This document shows positions 1 to 9,815 of a DNA stretch of 64,000 bases, piece by piece. The stretch's first letter is position 1. Each line of letters begins with the position of its first letter. Origin of the DNA: Rhodocyclales bacterium (GTDB lineage Bacteria; Pseudomonadota; Gammaproteobacteria; Burkholderiales; Rhodocyclaceae). A model generated the notes under the pieces. That model was given only the letters and a program-made list of their open reading frames with translations. It did not search any database and was not told the DNA's origin. The stretch is from contig JAQGMF010000030.1 in NCBI GenBank assembly GCA_028292505.1, positions 1 through 64,000 on the forward strand, written 5' to 3'. Made by a program: the position numbers and the translations under genes.

Positions 1-293
1 GCCGCAAACCCGCGTCACGCCTTGATTTGCAACAACTCACAGAACACCGGCAAAGCCATACCGCCGCCTTCAACCGCCTGCCCCGCGCCTTCGCCGCACA
101 GCCAGCGAAGAGGCGAGATTATGGGGAAGAATCGGTACAGCGTCAAGAGTATCTTGTCCTTTATGAAGATCAATGCGCGCGCGACCATCTGCATTCGTCG
201 AAGCGCTTAGCATACTGGGCAAGCACCTACCGTGACATATTCACGTTTTGCGTTAATATCGGCCATCGCTCACACTTATTGGGAATCCGGCAC
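1..293. other. Left-edge stretch without a supported gene
   Basis: No gene can be supported here. Two + strand frames are open but neither translation resembles a known family, and the one that continues into the secretin gene lacks any signal peptide before the GTG at 294. The stretch may hold the promoter of the pilus operon or the tail of a gene lying left of the window. Confidence 0.4.
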
Positions 294-2087
294 GTGAAGT
301 TGCGGACATCTTTTGGTTTGCTGCTCTCTACGCTGTTGCTTGCAGCATGCGCTACCAAGAGTGGCGTGCAACTTGACACGGAGCGCCATCTGACCGCGCC
401 ACAAGCCCAATCAGAAGCGGCCGCCACGCGCGACATCCCAGCGCCAGTGCAGCAGGGCTACAGCTTGCCTCCCCCTCGCCAGCAGGCAAAACCAGAGACT
501 TATTCTGTCGTCGTAAATAACGTTCGCGTGCAGGACCTGCTGTTCTCACTGGCGCGTGATGCCAAGGTCAACGTCGACATCCATCCTGGCCTAGTCGGTA
601 GCGTAACGATGAACGCGCTGGATCAGACTTTGCCGCAATTGCTGACGCGTATCGCCAAGCAAGTGGATATGCGTTTCGAGTTCGACGGCAGCAATCTGAC
701 GGTGATGCCCGATTCACCCTTCCTGCGCACCTATCGAATCGATTACGTCAATATGTCGCGCGATACGGCCGGCTCGGTCGCGGTCTCGAACCAGATTGCG
801 ACCGCTGGCAACAGCAACGCGGGCAATAGTTCCAACGGGGTGAGCGGTTCGGGCAGTACGGGCAACAGCTCAAGCACTGTGATCACCAATACAGCCCACA
901 ATCATTTCTGGGACACATTGATCCAGAACATGAAGGATATTCTGCGCGAGACGGACAAGATATTTCCGGACGGCGCGGCAGAAAAAACCGTGGAGACCAC
1001 TACACAAGGCGGGACAACGACGACATCGATCAGGGCCAGCAAACCGGATGATATTTTGTCTCGCAACGCCGATACGGAGAAGAAATCAACGCAGGTCGAG
1101 AAGACAGTTACCTTCCGTGAGGCGGCGTCGATCATTGCCAACCCTGAAGCCGGTGTTGTGTCGATACGTGCAACGGCTCGACAACATGAGAAGGTCCAGG
1201 AATTTCTGAGTCAGGTCATGAACAGCGCACGGCGGCAGGTGCTCATCGAAGCCACTATTGCCGAAGTCGAGCTTTCACAGAACTATCAGCAAGGCATCGA
1301 CTGGAAGGCGTTGAACGTGTTTGGCACGGGGCTGCGCGTCATCCAGAGCGTGGCCGGCGCCATAGCTAACCCCAGCGCAACGCTCCTGGAAGTGGGCTAC
1401 AACTCGGACGGCGGCAATTTCACGAGTTCGCTGAAGTTCCTCGAATCCTTCGGCAACGTGAAAGTGCTGTCCAGCCCGAAGATCAGCGTGCTCAATAATC
1501 AGACTGCGGTATTGAAGGTGGTGGACAACCTCGTTTACTTCACTATCGACGTATCGATAGCCAGGGGGACGAACAATCAAGCCGACATTCCCACGTATAC
1601 GTCCAATGTGCACACTGTACCCATTGGCCTGGTTATGAACGTGACGCCACAGATTGGAGAAAGCAATACCGTTCTGCTCAATCTAAGGCCGACCCTGTCG
1701 CGCACCATCGGGCCAGGCATTTCAGACCCGAATCCATTGCTCAAACCGCTCAACATAGACAACCGCATCCCGATCGTGCGCTCCCGCGAAATCGAATCGG
1801 TCATGCGCGTCAACAGCGGCAATATCGCTGTCATGGGCGGGCTCATGGAAGACCTTCTGAACAACACCGATGACACAGTGCCGGGCTTGTCGAGGAGTCC
1901 TATCTTCGGCGGTCTGTTTGAAAATCGTAACGATACGAAGAGCAAGACAGAGCTAGTGATTTTTATTCGGCCGACAGTCATTCACGATGGCGACACGAGC
2001 GTGGATGTCAATGACATGCCTCGGTCGACATTCTTCGATATTCCTCCAGGCATGCCGGGGCCCGCAACACTTGGGGGCGGGCGATGA
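294..2087 (+). CDS. mshL: MSHA-type pilus secretin MshL (outer-membrane lipoprotein)
   Basis: Forms the outer-membrane ring through which the MSHA-type pilus exits. The GTG at 294 is chosen because it opens directly into a lipoprotein signal peptide ending LLLAAC, with the lipidated Cys at about residue 19; the frame is open further upstream but that part has no export signal. Of 597 residues, about 70-130 form an STN/N0-like domain (YSVVVNNVRVQDLLFSLAR), about 165-200 are a Gly/Ser/Asn-rich linker, and from about 313 (RRQVLIEATIAEVELS) to about 563 (TELVIFIRPTVI) is the secretin pore with its VMGGLMED segment. It is first in the pilus operon and overlaps the next gene by 4 bases (ATGA). Family membership is clear; the MshL assignment rests on the MshN/MshE/MshG neighbours. 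Confidence 0.9.
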   Translation: MKLRTSFGLLLSTLLLAACATKSGVQLDTERHLTAPQAQSEAAATRDIPAPVQQGYSLPPPRQQAKPETYSVVVNNVRVQDLLFSLARDAKVNVDIHPGLVGSVTMNALDQTLPQLLTRIAKQVDMRFEFDGSNLTVMPDSPFLRTYRIDYVNMSRDTAGSVAVSNQIATAGNSNAGNSSNGVSGSGSTGNSSSTVITNTAHNHFWDTLIQNMKDILRETDKIFPDGAAEKTVETTTQGGTTTTSIRASKPDDILSRNADTEKKSTQVEKTVTFREAASIIANPEAGVVSIRATARQHEKVQEFLSQVMNSARRQVLIEATIAEVELSQNYQQGIDWKALNVFGTGLRVIQSVAGAIANPSATLLEVGYNSDGGNFTSSLKFLESFGNVKVLSSPKISVLNNQTAVLKVVDNLVYFTIDVSIARGTNNQADIPTYTSNVHTVPIGLVMNVTPQIGESNTVLLNLRPTLSRTIGPGISDPNPLLKPLNIDNRIPIVRSREIESVMRVNSGNIAVMGGLMEDLLNNTDDTVPGLSRSPIFGGLFENRNDTKSKTELVIFIRPTVIHDGDTSVDVNDMPRSTFFDIPPGMPGPATLGGGR

Positions 2088-3280
2088 GCCTGCTGATCGA
2101 CGCGCTCAAGCAAGCTGAAGCGGCGCGAGCGCAGGCAAAGGGTGAGTCACAAGAAACGCCGGAGGGATTGCAACTCGAACCTCTGCCGAGCAGAAGTCAC
2201 GCGTCGCCTGCCGCGCCCGCAAGCAATGTCCGCGACGAAAGCCGATCCACGTCATCGCGCGAGACACGCCGCCCGCGTTCTACGACGCAAGCATCTGGCA
2301 TAGTCGCCAGCGACGCGGCTCGCGAGCTGTTCGAAGTCAAGCGCCAGGAAACCAATCATATGCCGCTGATTCTGGCGGGTGTCGGCGTGCTGCTCTTGCT
2401 GGCGGGCGCTGGCTATGTCTGGTGGGCAATTCAACCGCACAGCAACCTGACCGGACCAGCCTTGAATGCCGACGTTCCGGCGGCTCAGGCAATGACTTCG
2501 TTGCCCATTCCAGCTGTATCGGGCACCTCGTCGAGCGCAGCTTCTTTGTCACCTGCCTTGCAGACAGATGCGGCCGCCACGCCACCGGATGCCACGCCGC
2601 GCCGCCACGAGCGACACGGGATGTTCCGCGCGGATTCAACCAAGGGCGCCGCAGAAGCCGCGCCGATCGATGATACGAAACCGCAAATTCGCAGCGGCAC
2701 TCCTGGCTCGTCAGATGCCAACGGCATTCAAGCTGCCTATGCGGCTTTCCTGGACGGCAACTATTCGCTGGCGCAGCAACGCTACCAGGAAGTGCTGCGG
2801 CAGGACCCGCGCAGCGTCGATGCCATGAACGCCCTCGGTCTGATTGCCTGGCGCAGTACTCAGCCTGACGTGGCCGAACGCATGTTTCGCGCGGCCTTGC
2901 ATGCCGACCCGAAAGACGTGACTGCCATGGCGCAATTGACACTCTTGTATTCGGAAGGAGACCCCGCGGCCGCTGAGGGGCGCCTACGCAATCTGATTGC
3001 GTCGCAACCCTCTGCAGCCGCAGCTCACTATGCATTGGGCAGTCTGCTGTCGCGTCAGGGACGTTGGAACGAAGCACAACAAGCGCTGTTTCAGGCCTAT
3101 ACGCTGGACAGCGACAATCCCGACGTCCTATTCAATCTGGCGGTGAGTCTGGAGCATCTGGCCCAGCCCGCGACCGCCCGCCAGTTCTACGAGCGCGCCC
3201 TGCAGGCGGCGGCGCGACGCCCGGCCGGGTTCGACAAGAGCGTCGCTCTCGGTCGCGTGCAAGCGCTGGCAAGTCGCTGA
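2084..3280 (+). CDS. mshN: MshN-like TPR protein of the pilus machine
   Basis: A 398-residue bitopic inner-membrane protein. The start MSLLIDALKQAEAARAQAKG is typical of the cytoplasmic head of MshN/GspB-like pilus and secretion proteins. One transmembrane helix lies at about residues 93-116 (MPLILAGVGVLLLLAGAGY), then comes a Pro/Ala/Ser-rich periplasmic stretch and several TPR units from about 214 to the end (YAAFLDGNYSLAQQRYQEVL, then MNALGLIAWR). In MSHA systems MshN is thought to bridge the inner-membrane platform and the secretin. It is translationally coupled to mshL and followed by the pilus ATPase. The N-terminal motif, TPR tail and position support the call; direct function is inferred. 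Confidence 0.82.
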   Translation: MSLLIDALKQAEAARAQAKGESQETPEGLQLEPLPSRSHASPAAPASNVRDESRSTSSRETRRPRSTTQASGIVASDAARELFEVKRQETNHMPLILAGVGVLLLLAGAGYVWWAIQPHSNLTGPALNADVPAAQAMTSLPIPAVSGTSSSAASLSPALQTDAAATPPDATPRRHERHGMFRADSTKGAAEAAPIDDTKPQIRSGTPGSSDANGIQAAYAAFLDGNYSLAQQRYQEVLRQDPRSVDAMNALGLIAWRSTQPDVAERMFRAALHADPKDVTAMAQLTLLYSEGDPAAAEGRLRNLIASQPSAAAAHYALGSLLSRQGRWNEAQQALFQAYTLDSDNPDVLFNLAVSLEHLAQPATARQFYERALQAAARRPAGFDKSVALGRVQALASR

Positions 3281-3288
3281 GCAAACTT

Positions 3289-5004
3289 ATGACAGCGGGT
3301 TATCGACTGCCGCTCGGGCAACAACTCATCAACCAGGGCATTCTCAGCGAGGACCAGCTGCGCATCGCGCTGCACGAGCAGTCGCGCGCGAATGAACCGC
3401 TGGGCAAACTGCTGGTCAAGCTAGGCTTCGTCAGCGAAGTCACACTGCGCGACGCGCTGTCGGCCTCGCTCGGCAAGCAGGGCGTCGACCTTGCGCATGC
3501 CATTGCCGGTCCGGAAGCGCTTGCGCTGGTACCGGAAGAAGTCGCCAAGCGCCACCTGCTCCTGCCTCTGCTGTGGGACGCCGACAAACTTCGCCTGGTG
3601 GTGGCGATGGCCGATGTCGATGACATCGTTGCGCTCGACAAGCTGCGTGCCCTCCTGCCGGACAATGCCGAGATCGAAACCTGGCTCGCCGGTGAAGGTG
3701 AGATCGAACGCGCCATCGATCAGCACTATGGTTTCGAGTTGTCGATCGACGGCATTCTCACGGAAATAGAAACCGGCGAAATCGACTATCGCTCGCTGGC
3801 GAGTTCCACCAATGAGTACAGCCAGCCGGTCGTGCGGCTGGTCGACGCCTTGTTGTCCGACGCAGTAAAGCGCGAAGCCTCCGACATTCACTTCGAGCCG
3901 GAAGCGAGCTTCCTGCGCGTGCGCTATCGCATTGACGGGCTACTGCGCCAGATACGCGTTTTGCATAAATCCTATTGGCCGGCGATGGCTGTGCGCTTGA
4001 AGGTGATGGCCGCGCTGAACATTGCCGAAAGCCGCGCGCCGCAGGACGGGCGCATTTCCTTGAACGTGCGTGGCCGCCCCGTCGACTTCCGCGTTTCTGC
4101 GCAACCGACGCTGCATGGCGAAAATATCGTTTTGCGTGTGCTGGATCGCCAGAAAGGCATTGTCTCGCTGCCCGACCTGGGCCTTACGGATTCGCAGCTC
4201 GATATTCTCAAGCTGATGATTGCGCGCCCCGAAGGCATCCTGTTATTCACCGGCCCCACGGGCAGCGGCAAGACGACAACGCTGTATTCGATCCTGAACC
4301 ATATCAACAACGAGGGCATCAACATCATGACCCTCGAAGACCCGGTCGAATATCCGATGGCGATGATTCGCCAGACATCGGTATCGGAATCCACCAAGCT
4401 CGACTTTGCCAATGGCATACGCTCGATGATGCGTCAGGACCCGGATGTCATCCTGGTCGGCGAAATCCGCGATGCAGAGACTGCCGACATGGCCTTCCGT
4501 GCCGCCATGACGGGCCATCAGGTGTACTCCACGCTACACACCAATTCGGCCATCGGCGTCATCCCGCGCCTGCTCGACATCGGCATCCTGCCCGACATCA
4601 TGGCGGGCAATATCATTGGTGTTGTTGCCCAGCGCCTGGTGCGCAAATTGTGTCCGCACTGCGCCCAGGCACGGCCGCCGGCGCCCTACGAGTTGCGCCT
4701 GCTGAGCCTGCCTGCCGAGCGCAGCGCAGCAGTGCTGTACGATTCCATCGGCTGCGAGAAATGCGACTTCCAAGGCTACAAGGGGCGCACTGCCATCATG
4801 GAACTGATGCGCATGGACGCCGACATCGACGAGTTGATTGCCCGCCGCGCCACCACGCGAGAGTTGCGCAATGCGGCGCGTGCTAAAGGCTTTCGTACCT
4901 TGGCGGAAGATGGCGTGCGACGCGTGCTCGACGGCACCACCACGCTCGACGAACTGGCCCGCGTGGTCGATCTGACCGAGCGCATGTTCAGCGCCGAGAT
5001 GTAA
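3289..5004 (+). CDS. mshE: MSHA pilus extension ATPase MshE (GspE/PilB family)
   Basis: Cytoplasmic hexameric ATPase that powers pilus polymerisation. The frame is open upstream inside mshN, but the ATG at 3289 (MTAGYRLPLGQQLINQGILS) gives the standard start of an MshEN/GspE N-terminal domain, and MshEN domains are known c-di-GMP receptors in this family. Of 571 residues, Walker A (GPTGSGKTTTLY) is near residues 322-333, the Asp box/Walker B (ILVGEIRDAETADMA) near 388-402, and a CPHC...CEKC zinc-binding four-cysteine motif spans about 455-492. The gene starts 8 bases after mshN and ends 7 bases before mshG. With an EAL protein at 42 kb, c-di-GMP control of the pilus is plausible but not shown. 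Confidence 0.93.
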   Translation: MTAGYRLPLGQQLINQGILSEDQLRIALHEQSRANEPLGKLLVKLGFVSEVTLRDALSASLGKQGVDLAHAIAGPEALALVPEEVAKRHLLLPLLWDADKLRLVVAMADVDDIVALDKLRALLPDNAEIETWLAGEGEIERAIDQHYGFELSIDGILTEIETGEIDYRSLASSTNEYSQPVVRLVDALLSDAVKREASDIHFEPEASFLRVRYRIDGLLRQIRVLHKSYWPAMAVRLKVMAALNIAESRAPQDGRISLNVRGRPVDFRVSAQPTLHGENIVLRVLDRQKGIVSLPDLGLTDSQLDILKLMIARPEGILLFTGPTGSGKTTTLYSILNHINNEGINIMTLEDPVEYPMAMIRQTSVSESTKLDFANGIRSMMRQDPDVILVGEIRDAETADMAFRAAMTGHQVYSTLHTNSAIGVIPRLLDIGILPDIMAGNIIGVVAQRLVRKLCPHCAQARPPAPYELRLLSLPAERSAAVLYDSIGCEKCDFQGYKGRTAIMELMRMDADIDELIARRATTRELRNAARAKGFRTLAEDGVRRVLDGTTTLDELARVVDLTERMFSAEM

Positions 5005-5011
5005 TTGTCAT

Positions 5012-6214
5012 ATGGCCATATTCGCCTACCGCGCTATGGACACCACCGGCCGCATCCTGCGCGGCGAGACGGAAGCGCTCAATCTCATCGATCTGGAAAT
5101 GCGCCTCAAACGCATGGAGCTGGATCTCATCACCGGCAAGCCGGCGCGCATCCACAGTGGCTTCGGCGCGCCGCGCATTCCGTTGCGCGAGCGCATCCAT
5201 TTCTGTTTTCACCTGGAGCAATTGAGCCGCTCCGGCGTGCCGTTGGTCGAAGCCCTTGCCGATCTGCGCGACTCGACAGAAAACCCGCGCTTTCGGCAAG
5301 TGATCGCATCGGTGGTAGAGAGCATCGAAGGCGGCCGCAGTCTGTCGCAAGCGCTCGGCGAACAAAGACAATTATTCGATCCGGTTTTTTGCGCCCTGAT
5401 CCGCGCGGGCGAGTCCAGTGGCAATCTGCCCGACGTACTGCGCGAGCTGACCGAGTCGCTCAAGCGCGAAGACGAACTGCGCGCCTTTTTGGCGAAGCTC
5501 ATCATCTATCCATCGATCGTGCTCCTGGTGACGCTCGGCGCCGTCGCCACCTCGATGATCTTCGTCGTGCCCCAGCTCTCGCGCCTGTTCCAGAGCACGG
5601 GCCAGAAGTTGCCGCTGCAAACGCGCATTCTCGTCGGCCTGTCGAATTTTCTCGTGCAGTTCTGGCCCGCCGTACTGCTGTTCATGGTGCTCGGCACCAT
5701 CGGCATGGCCACGTGGATCAAGACCAGCCCGCGCGCCGCGCTGCGCTGGGATCGACTCAAGCTCGCGGTGCCGCTGATCGGCGACGTCTATCGCAAGGTC
5801 ATCCTGTCGCGCTTTGCCACCCTGTTCGCCATGATGTATTCATCCGGCATAGCGATCATCGATACCATCCGCGTTGCGCAGGAAATCGTCGGCAACCGCG
5901 AAATGCGCGACGCACTCATTCGTGTCGAACAGGCCATTGCCGAAGGACAAAACGTGACAGCGGCATTTTCATCGGCACGACTTTTCCCGCCGCTGGTCAT
6001 CCGTATGCTGCGTGTCGGCGAACACACCGGCTCGCTGGACCAGGCCCTGAAAGGCGTCAGCTATTTCTACGAACGCGACGTGAAAGAATCCGTCGAGCGC
6101 CTGCAGACCTTGCTCGAACCGATGCTGACGATTCTGCTCGGCGCCTTGATGCTCTGGGTAGCCCTTTCCGTGCTGGGCCCTGTGTATGACATCATCACGA
6201 AGATGAAAACCTAG
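5012..6214 (+). CDS. mshG: MSHA pilus platform protein MshG (GspF/PilC family)
   Basis: Polytopic inner-membrane platform protein that couples the ATPase to pilin assembly. Its 400 residues show the family's duplicated T2SSF domain: the first repeat begins near residue 66 (IHFCFHLEQLSRSGVPLVEA) and the second near 270 (LSRFATLFAMMYSSGIAII), each followed by hydrophobic helices (VLLVTLGAVATSMIFVV and MLTILLGALMLWVALSV). Length matches the family. It follows the ATPase with a 7-base gap, the usual ATPase-platform order. Confidence 0.92.
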   Translation: MAIFAYRAMDTTGRILRGETEALNLIDLEMRLKRMELDLITGKPARIHSGFGAPRIPLRERIHFCFHLEQLSRSGVPLVEALADLRDSTENPRFRQVIASVVESIEGGRSLSQALGEQRQLFDPVFCALIRAGESSGNLPDVLRELTESLKREDELRAFLAKLIIYPSIVLLVTLGAVATSMIFVVPQLSRLFQSTGQKLPLQTRILVGLSNFLVQFWPAVLLFMVLGTIGMATWIKTSPRAALRWDRLKLAVPLIGDVYRKVILSRFATLFAMMYSSGIAIIDTIRVAQEIVGNREMRDALIRVEQAIAEGQNVTAAFSSARLFPPLVIRMLRVGEHTGSLDQALKGVSYFYERDVKESVERLQTLLEPMLTILLGALMLWVALSVLGPVYDIITKMKT

Positions 6215-6239
6215 CAGAACCCGACAAGACCGCGCCCAC

Positions 6240-7781
6240 ATGCCTGCTCGCTACCTCCATTTTCTCAACCACGACGGCCTGCATTGCCACCTCGTGCATC
6301 AGCGCGACGTCCGGCATTTGTACAGCTTTCCAGCCGGGGAAGCGGGAATAGCGGCTTTCGAGCACTGGTTGCAGGAGACGAGCAACGGCTTGCACACGCT
6401 GCTCGCCGATGTCGCGGATGAAGGCTTTCACATGGAAAGCGTGCCGCGTGTCATGGGGCCCGACCGCCGTGCGCTCATCGCACGCAAACTGGCCCAGCAC
6501 TTCTTCGGCTCGCCTTATTCCGCAGCCTTGTCGCTGGGTCGCGAGAAAAGCGGTCGACATGACGAACGCTTACTGTTCACCGCCATCACGCGTCCGGCTC
6601 TGGTCGAGCCTTGGCTGACTGCCCTGCGGCGCGCCGAAGCGGCCGTCGCGGCCCTATACACGGTACCGCTGCTGACCGAAAAACTGGTGCGGCAAATCTG
6701 CCCCGGCAGCCCGCGCGGTTTGATCCTGCTGCTATCCGATTCGGGCATCCGCCAGATCTATTTCGAGCATGGGCGCCTGCGCTTTTCGCGCCTTGCGCCC
6801 GTGCCGGAGGGCGCCTTCTCGCGCTGGGGACTGGACTGCCTGCGCGAAGCACAAAAAACCTATCAGTATCTCAACGCGCAGCGCTGGCTGACGCGCGGCA
6901 CACCGTTGCCGGTGCGCATCGTCTTGTCGGCGCAAGATACCGCGCCGGTGCTCACCGATCTGGCCGAAAGCACGCGGGCCCCCGACAATCTCGTGTTTCA
7001 GGCTGCATCGCTGGAAGCGCTCGCTCGCCACGTCGGCGCACCCTTGCATCACGCCCATTCCGACAGCCGCGACGTCATCATGCATTTGGCATTGTACGGC
7101 AGCGGCAGCGTGCAACTGGCGCCGACGAGCGAGCGGCGTTTCTACAGAATCTGGCAGGCACGCTTCGCCATTCTCATCGCCGGTTTGCTGGTATTGGTCG
7201 CCAGCAGCGTGTTGTCGCTCAAGTGGGCGCTCGACGCGCGCACCGAACAGATCGAGGCCGACAGTCAGCGCAGCCAGGCGCGACTGCAGGAATCTCTCTA
7301 CAAGCGCCTGCTATCCACGCTGCCGCAAATGCCGACCTCTTTGGAGGCGCTGCGCAGTACGGTCGATGGCATAGACCAATTATCAGCACACGTTGTCGAC
7401 CCGCGCCTGTCGCTGCAATACCTCAGCAAGACGCTCGATGCATTTCCGGACATCTCACTGGATGGCGTCGAATGGCAGGAGGCAGACTGGAACGAAGAAA
7501 CCCGGCCTGTGCCATCGACAGCCACCGCGCCACCGGTGACACGTCAGACGCTCAACGTCAGCGCATCGCTCGACGTCGCCAGCGCCACCGATCCACGCGC
7601 CGCCATCTCGCGCATCCAGGCATTTGCCAATGCCTTGCGCCAGCAAAGTGGCGGAGAAGTCGTATTGACCCAGCAGCCCTTCGATACGGAATCCAACAAG
7701 ACACTCCGAAGCGAGGCGCAAAACGTCGGCAAGCGTCCCGCCTTCCGTTTGCAACTCACGCTAACAGGAGGCAAGCCATGA
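6240..7781 (+). CDS. mshI: MshI-like pilus assembly protein (PilM/PilN-type fusion)
   Basis: A 513-residue protein with a long cytoplasmic region (about 1-305), one transmembrane helix at about 309-332 (FAILIAGLLVLVASSVLSLK), and a periplasmic coiled-coil and ferredoxin-like part. This layout matches MshI or GspL, in which a PilM-like actin fold and a PilN-like membrane part are joined. Such proteins form the inner-membrane alignment subcomplex of type IV pili. It starts 25 bases after mshG and overlaps the next gene by 4 bases (ATGA). Sequence identity to MshI is not striking by eye; the call rests on architecture, length and the following MshJ- and MshK-like genes. Confidence 0.65.
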   Translation: MPARYLHFLNHDGLHCHLVHQRDVRHLYSFPAGEAGIAAFEHWLQETSNGLHTLLADVADEGFHMESVPRVMGPDRRALIARKLAQHFFGSPYSAALSLGREKSGRHDERLLFTAITRPALVEPWLTALRRAEAAVAALYTVPLLTEKLVRQICPGSPRGLILLLSDSGIRQIYFEHGRLRFSRLAPVPEGAFSRWGLDCLREAQKTYQYLNAQRWLTRGTPLPVRIVLSAQDTAPVLTDLAESTRAPDNLVFQAASLEALARHVGAPLHHAHSDSRDVIMHLALYGSGSVQLAPTSERRFYRIWQARFAILIAGLLVLVASSVLSLKWALDARTEQIEADSQRSQARLQESLYKRLLSTLPQMPTSLEALRSTVDGIDQLSAHVVDPRLSLQYLSKTLDAFPDISLDGVEWQEADWNEETRPVPSTATAPPVTRQTLNVSASLDVASATDPRAAISRIQAFANALRQQSGGEVVLTQQPFDTESNKTLRSEAQNVGKRPAFRLQLTLTGGKP

Positions 7782-8371
7782 AGCGTAAGCGGGCAAATAC
7801 TTTCGCTGGTCCTGCCCTGCTGAGTCTCGGCCTGCTACTCCTCAGCGCAGCCCTGCTCTGGTTCGCACACAGCGCGCGCAGCAGAGCCGTCGCAGCGCGT
7901 ATCCGCACAACGCAGGAAGCGCGCGAGGCCAGCGACCGCTATCGTCACACCGCGGCAGACGAATCCATCATCCGCGACACCATCGCGCGCTTCGACACGC
8001 TGCGCCTGCGCGGCATCATCGGCCCCGAGCAACGGCTCGACTGGGCGGACCGGCTGCGCAGCATTCGCGACCGGCACCATTTCGCCCAGCTCGATTTTGA
8101 GCTTTCTCCTCAACGCATCGTCGGCCCCCTATCCACGCCCGCCGACTACCAGCTTGGCGCCAGCCGTATGCTGATACGCGCAGGCTTGCTGCACGAGGGC
8201 GACTTCTTCGACCTCATGACCGAGCTGCGACAACCGGCCAATGCCATCGTCGCACCACGCCGCTGCACGCTCGCGCCAGCCGCCGAACGCACGGCACAAG
8301 GCATCAATCTGCGCGCAGAATGCACACTGGAGTGGCTGACAGTCAACGCCACGACGGGAGCAAAACCATGA
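7778..8371 (+). CDS. mshJ: MshJ/PilO-like pilus assembly protein
   Basis: A 197-residue bitopic membrane protein: short basic N-terminus, one transmembrane helix at about residues 9-28 (AGPALLSLGLLLLSAALLWF), a coiled coil, then a compact periplasmic domain with two cysteines that could form a disulfide. The layout is that of PilO/GspM/MshJ, partner of the preceding PilN-like protein. The ATG at 7778 has a good ribosome-binding site (AGGAGG at 7766-7771) and overlaps the previous stop; the frame is open upstream but only as a shadow of the previous gene. The end overlaps the next gene by ATGA. Context carries most of the assignment. Confidence 0.6.
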   Translation: MKRKRANTFAGPALLSLGLLLLSAALLWFAHSARSRAVAARIRTTQEAREASDRYRHTAADESIIRDTIARFDTLRLRGIIGPEQRLDWADRLRSIRDRHHFAQLDFELSPQRIVGPLSTPADYQLGASRMLIRAGLLHEGDFFDLMTELRQPANAIVAPRRCTLAPAAERTAQGINLRAECTLEWLTVNATTGAKP

Positions 8372-8754
8372 CGCTTCGCTTGTGCCTTCTTGCGGTTATT
8401 TTCTTGTCATATGACGCCATCGCGCAGGCCAACGAGGCTGACTGGCAAACAGGTCTCGGCCGCCTTTTCGCGACACCGCAGCGGCGCGCCCTGCTCGACG
8501 AACTGCGTCGCAGCAACGCCCGTCTCGACCCCACACAGCAACTCGACAGCGTGCGCCTCGACGGCATCGTGCGTCGCTCTTCGGGCAGGCAAACCATCTG
8601 GATCAACGGTCAGAGCTACAACGATCACGCGCCGGTCACAAGCATGGATGAAAGCTCGGCACGCATTATTTCTGGCAGCAAGGCTGGCGTGAAGCTGAAA
8701 GTCGGGGAATCAGCCAGATTGACACCCAATGTGACGGCAGGCGACCAACCGTGA
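8368..8754 (+). CDS. mshK: MshK-like periplasmic pilus protein
   Basis: A 128-residue exported protein with a cleavable signal peptide over about the first 20 residues. The mature part contains LDSVRLDGIVRRSSGRQTIW and a short beta-rich tail with valine-rich strands, reminiscent of PilP/GspC-HR proteins, which contact the secretin periplasmic domains, and of MshK. ATGA overlap with the previous gene and GTGA overlap with the next show tight coupling. The MshK name follows the I-J-K order; the sequence alone is too short and divergent to be sure. Confidence 0.55.
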   Translation: MTLRLCLLAVIFLSYDAIAQANEADWQTGLGRLFATPQRRALLDELRRSNARLDPTQQLDSVRLDGIVRRSSGRQTIWINGQSYNDHAPVTSMDESSARIISGSKAGVKLKVGESARLTPNVTAGDQP

Positions 8755-9815
8755 AACTTGGTGTTTCGCAATCACGGCAGCGCGGAATCATCATTCTGGC
8801 ATTTACCGCGCTCCTCCTGGTTCTCGCAGCAGCAGTGATGGTTACGCGCGCAAATCGTATTCCAAGTTCCGTTACAATCGATACGACCTCGCGCGCGCAA
8901 TTGGTCAGCCTGCTCAATATTCTGAAGCAGCAGCTCATCGTCCAAGCTCTTGGCGAAGACAACACGCCTGGAACGCTACCCTGTCCCAATAGTCCCAGTT
9001 GTTCTGCCAACGCGGCCGGGCTTGCCGGCACGTTCAATATCTCTGGCATCGACCTGCCTGCGGCAGCACTCATCAGCTTGCCGAACCCAACGTCACCAAG
9101 TCTATGTGTGCAATACGTCGTCGCGCCGTCACTGCGCAATAGTCTGGGCACGAGTGTGCGGGGAACAGATCCCGCACAAAAGGAAATAAATCCGGCTTTC
9201 GATCCAGACCTACTCTTCATCGACAATTCAGGTACTACCACCAAGGCTTGGGCAGTATTGCTTGCAAATACCTCCATCAGCAGTTGCTCGTTGAGTGCAT
9301 TGGGATATCAACTCACCGTCAACAGTTCGACAGGCATTGCCACCCTGTCGGCAAACAGTAGCGCAAGCATGACGACTGCATCATCGCTAATACAGAAGCG
9401 CGACATGATCTCCGGGCTGTTAGCACAAGCTCTTGTGTCGCTGGATGCCAACAATTCATTCGATTCCTATCTGGCAAGCAAGGGACTGACGACAATTACA
9501 AACCTCGCAGCCATACGGACGACAGACACTTCCAATTTTGACGCTGCAATGGTGCCAATCGGTTCCACGCCTACATCCGGCACGTGCCCTGGTGTGCAAT
9601 TTTCCTCAAGCTCATCTTCAAGCGCTTCCAGTGCATCTTCAAGCTCTGCAGCTTCGGTCACTTACAAATCCCCGGTCAGCTGGTTGTGTTTCAATGGCTG
9701 GTATGACCATGTCAATTTTGATCCTACATCGAATGCATTCATGGCGACTGATTCCGGCAGCAGCCTGAAATGCACGCGTCGATCAGGATCGGGCCAAGCA
9801 GCATGCACATATTAA
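8751..9815 (+). CDS. Minor-pilin-like protein with serine-rich tract
   Basis: A 354-residue protein starting at GTG 8751, overlapping the previous stop. The N-terminus (RQRGIIILAFTALLLVLAAA) looks like a class III or PilX-like signal with a long hydrophobic helix, but lacks the Glu at +5 of canonical prepilins. The rest is Ser/Thr/Asn-rich with several cysteines (CPNSPSCSAN, a single Cys in ISSCSLSAL, CPGVQF). A Ser/Ala run at about residues 284-302 precedes a C-terminal domain ending in paired cysteines. Its place in the pilus operon suggests a large minor pilin or tip protein (a MshQ/MshP-type role), but I do not recognise a specific family. Confidence 0.5.
   Translation: MKLGVSQSRQRGIIILAFTALLLVLAAAVMVTRANRIPSSVTIDTTSRAQLVSLLNILKQQLIVQALGEDNTPGTLPCPNSPSCSANAAGLAGTFNISGIDLPAAALISLPNPTSPSLCVQYVVAPSLRNSLGTSVRGTDPAQKEINPAFDPDLLFIDNSGTTTKAWAVLLANTSISSCSLSALGYQLTVNSSTGIATLSANSSASMTTASSLIQKRDMISGLLAQALVSLDANNSFDSYLASKGLTTITNLAAIRTTDTSNFDAAMVPIGSTPTSGTCPGVQFSSSSSSSASSASSSSAASVTYKSPVSWLCFNGWYDHVNFDPTSNAFMATDSGSSLKCTRRSGSGQAACTY

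Noticed and set aside
1-210. Open frame at the left edge on the + strand
   Set aside because: No recognisable translation and no evidence that it continues a real gene; kept only as an unexplained stretch.
5005-6189. 394-codon frame overlapping mshG in another frame
   Set aside because: It is an Arg-rich shadow of the GspF-type gene, which has clear domains.
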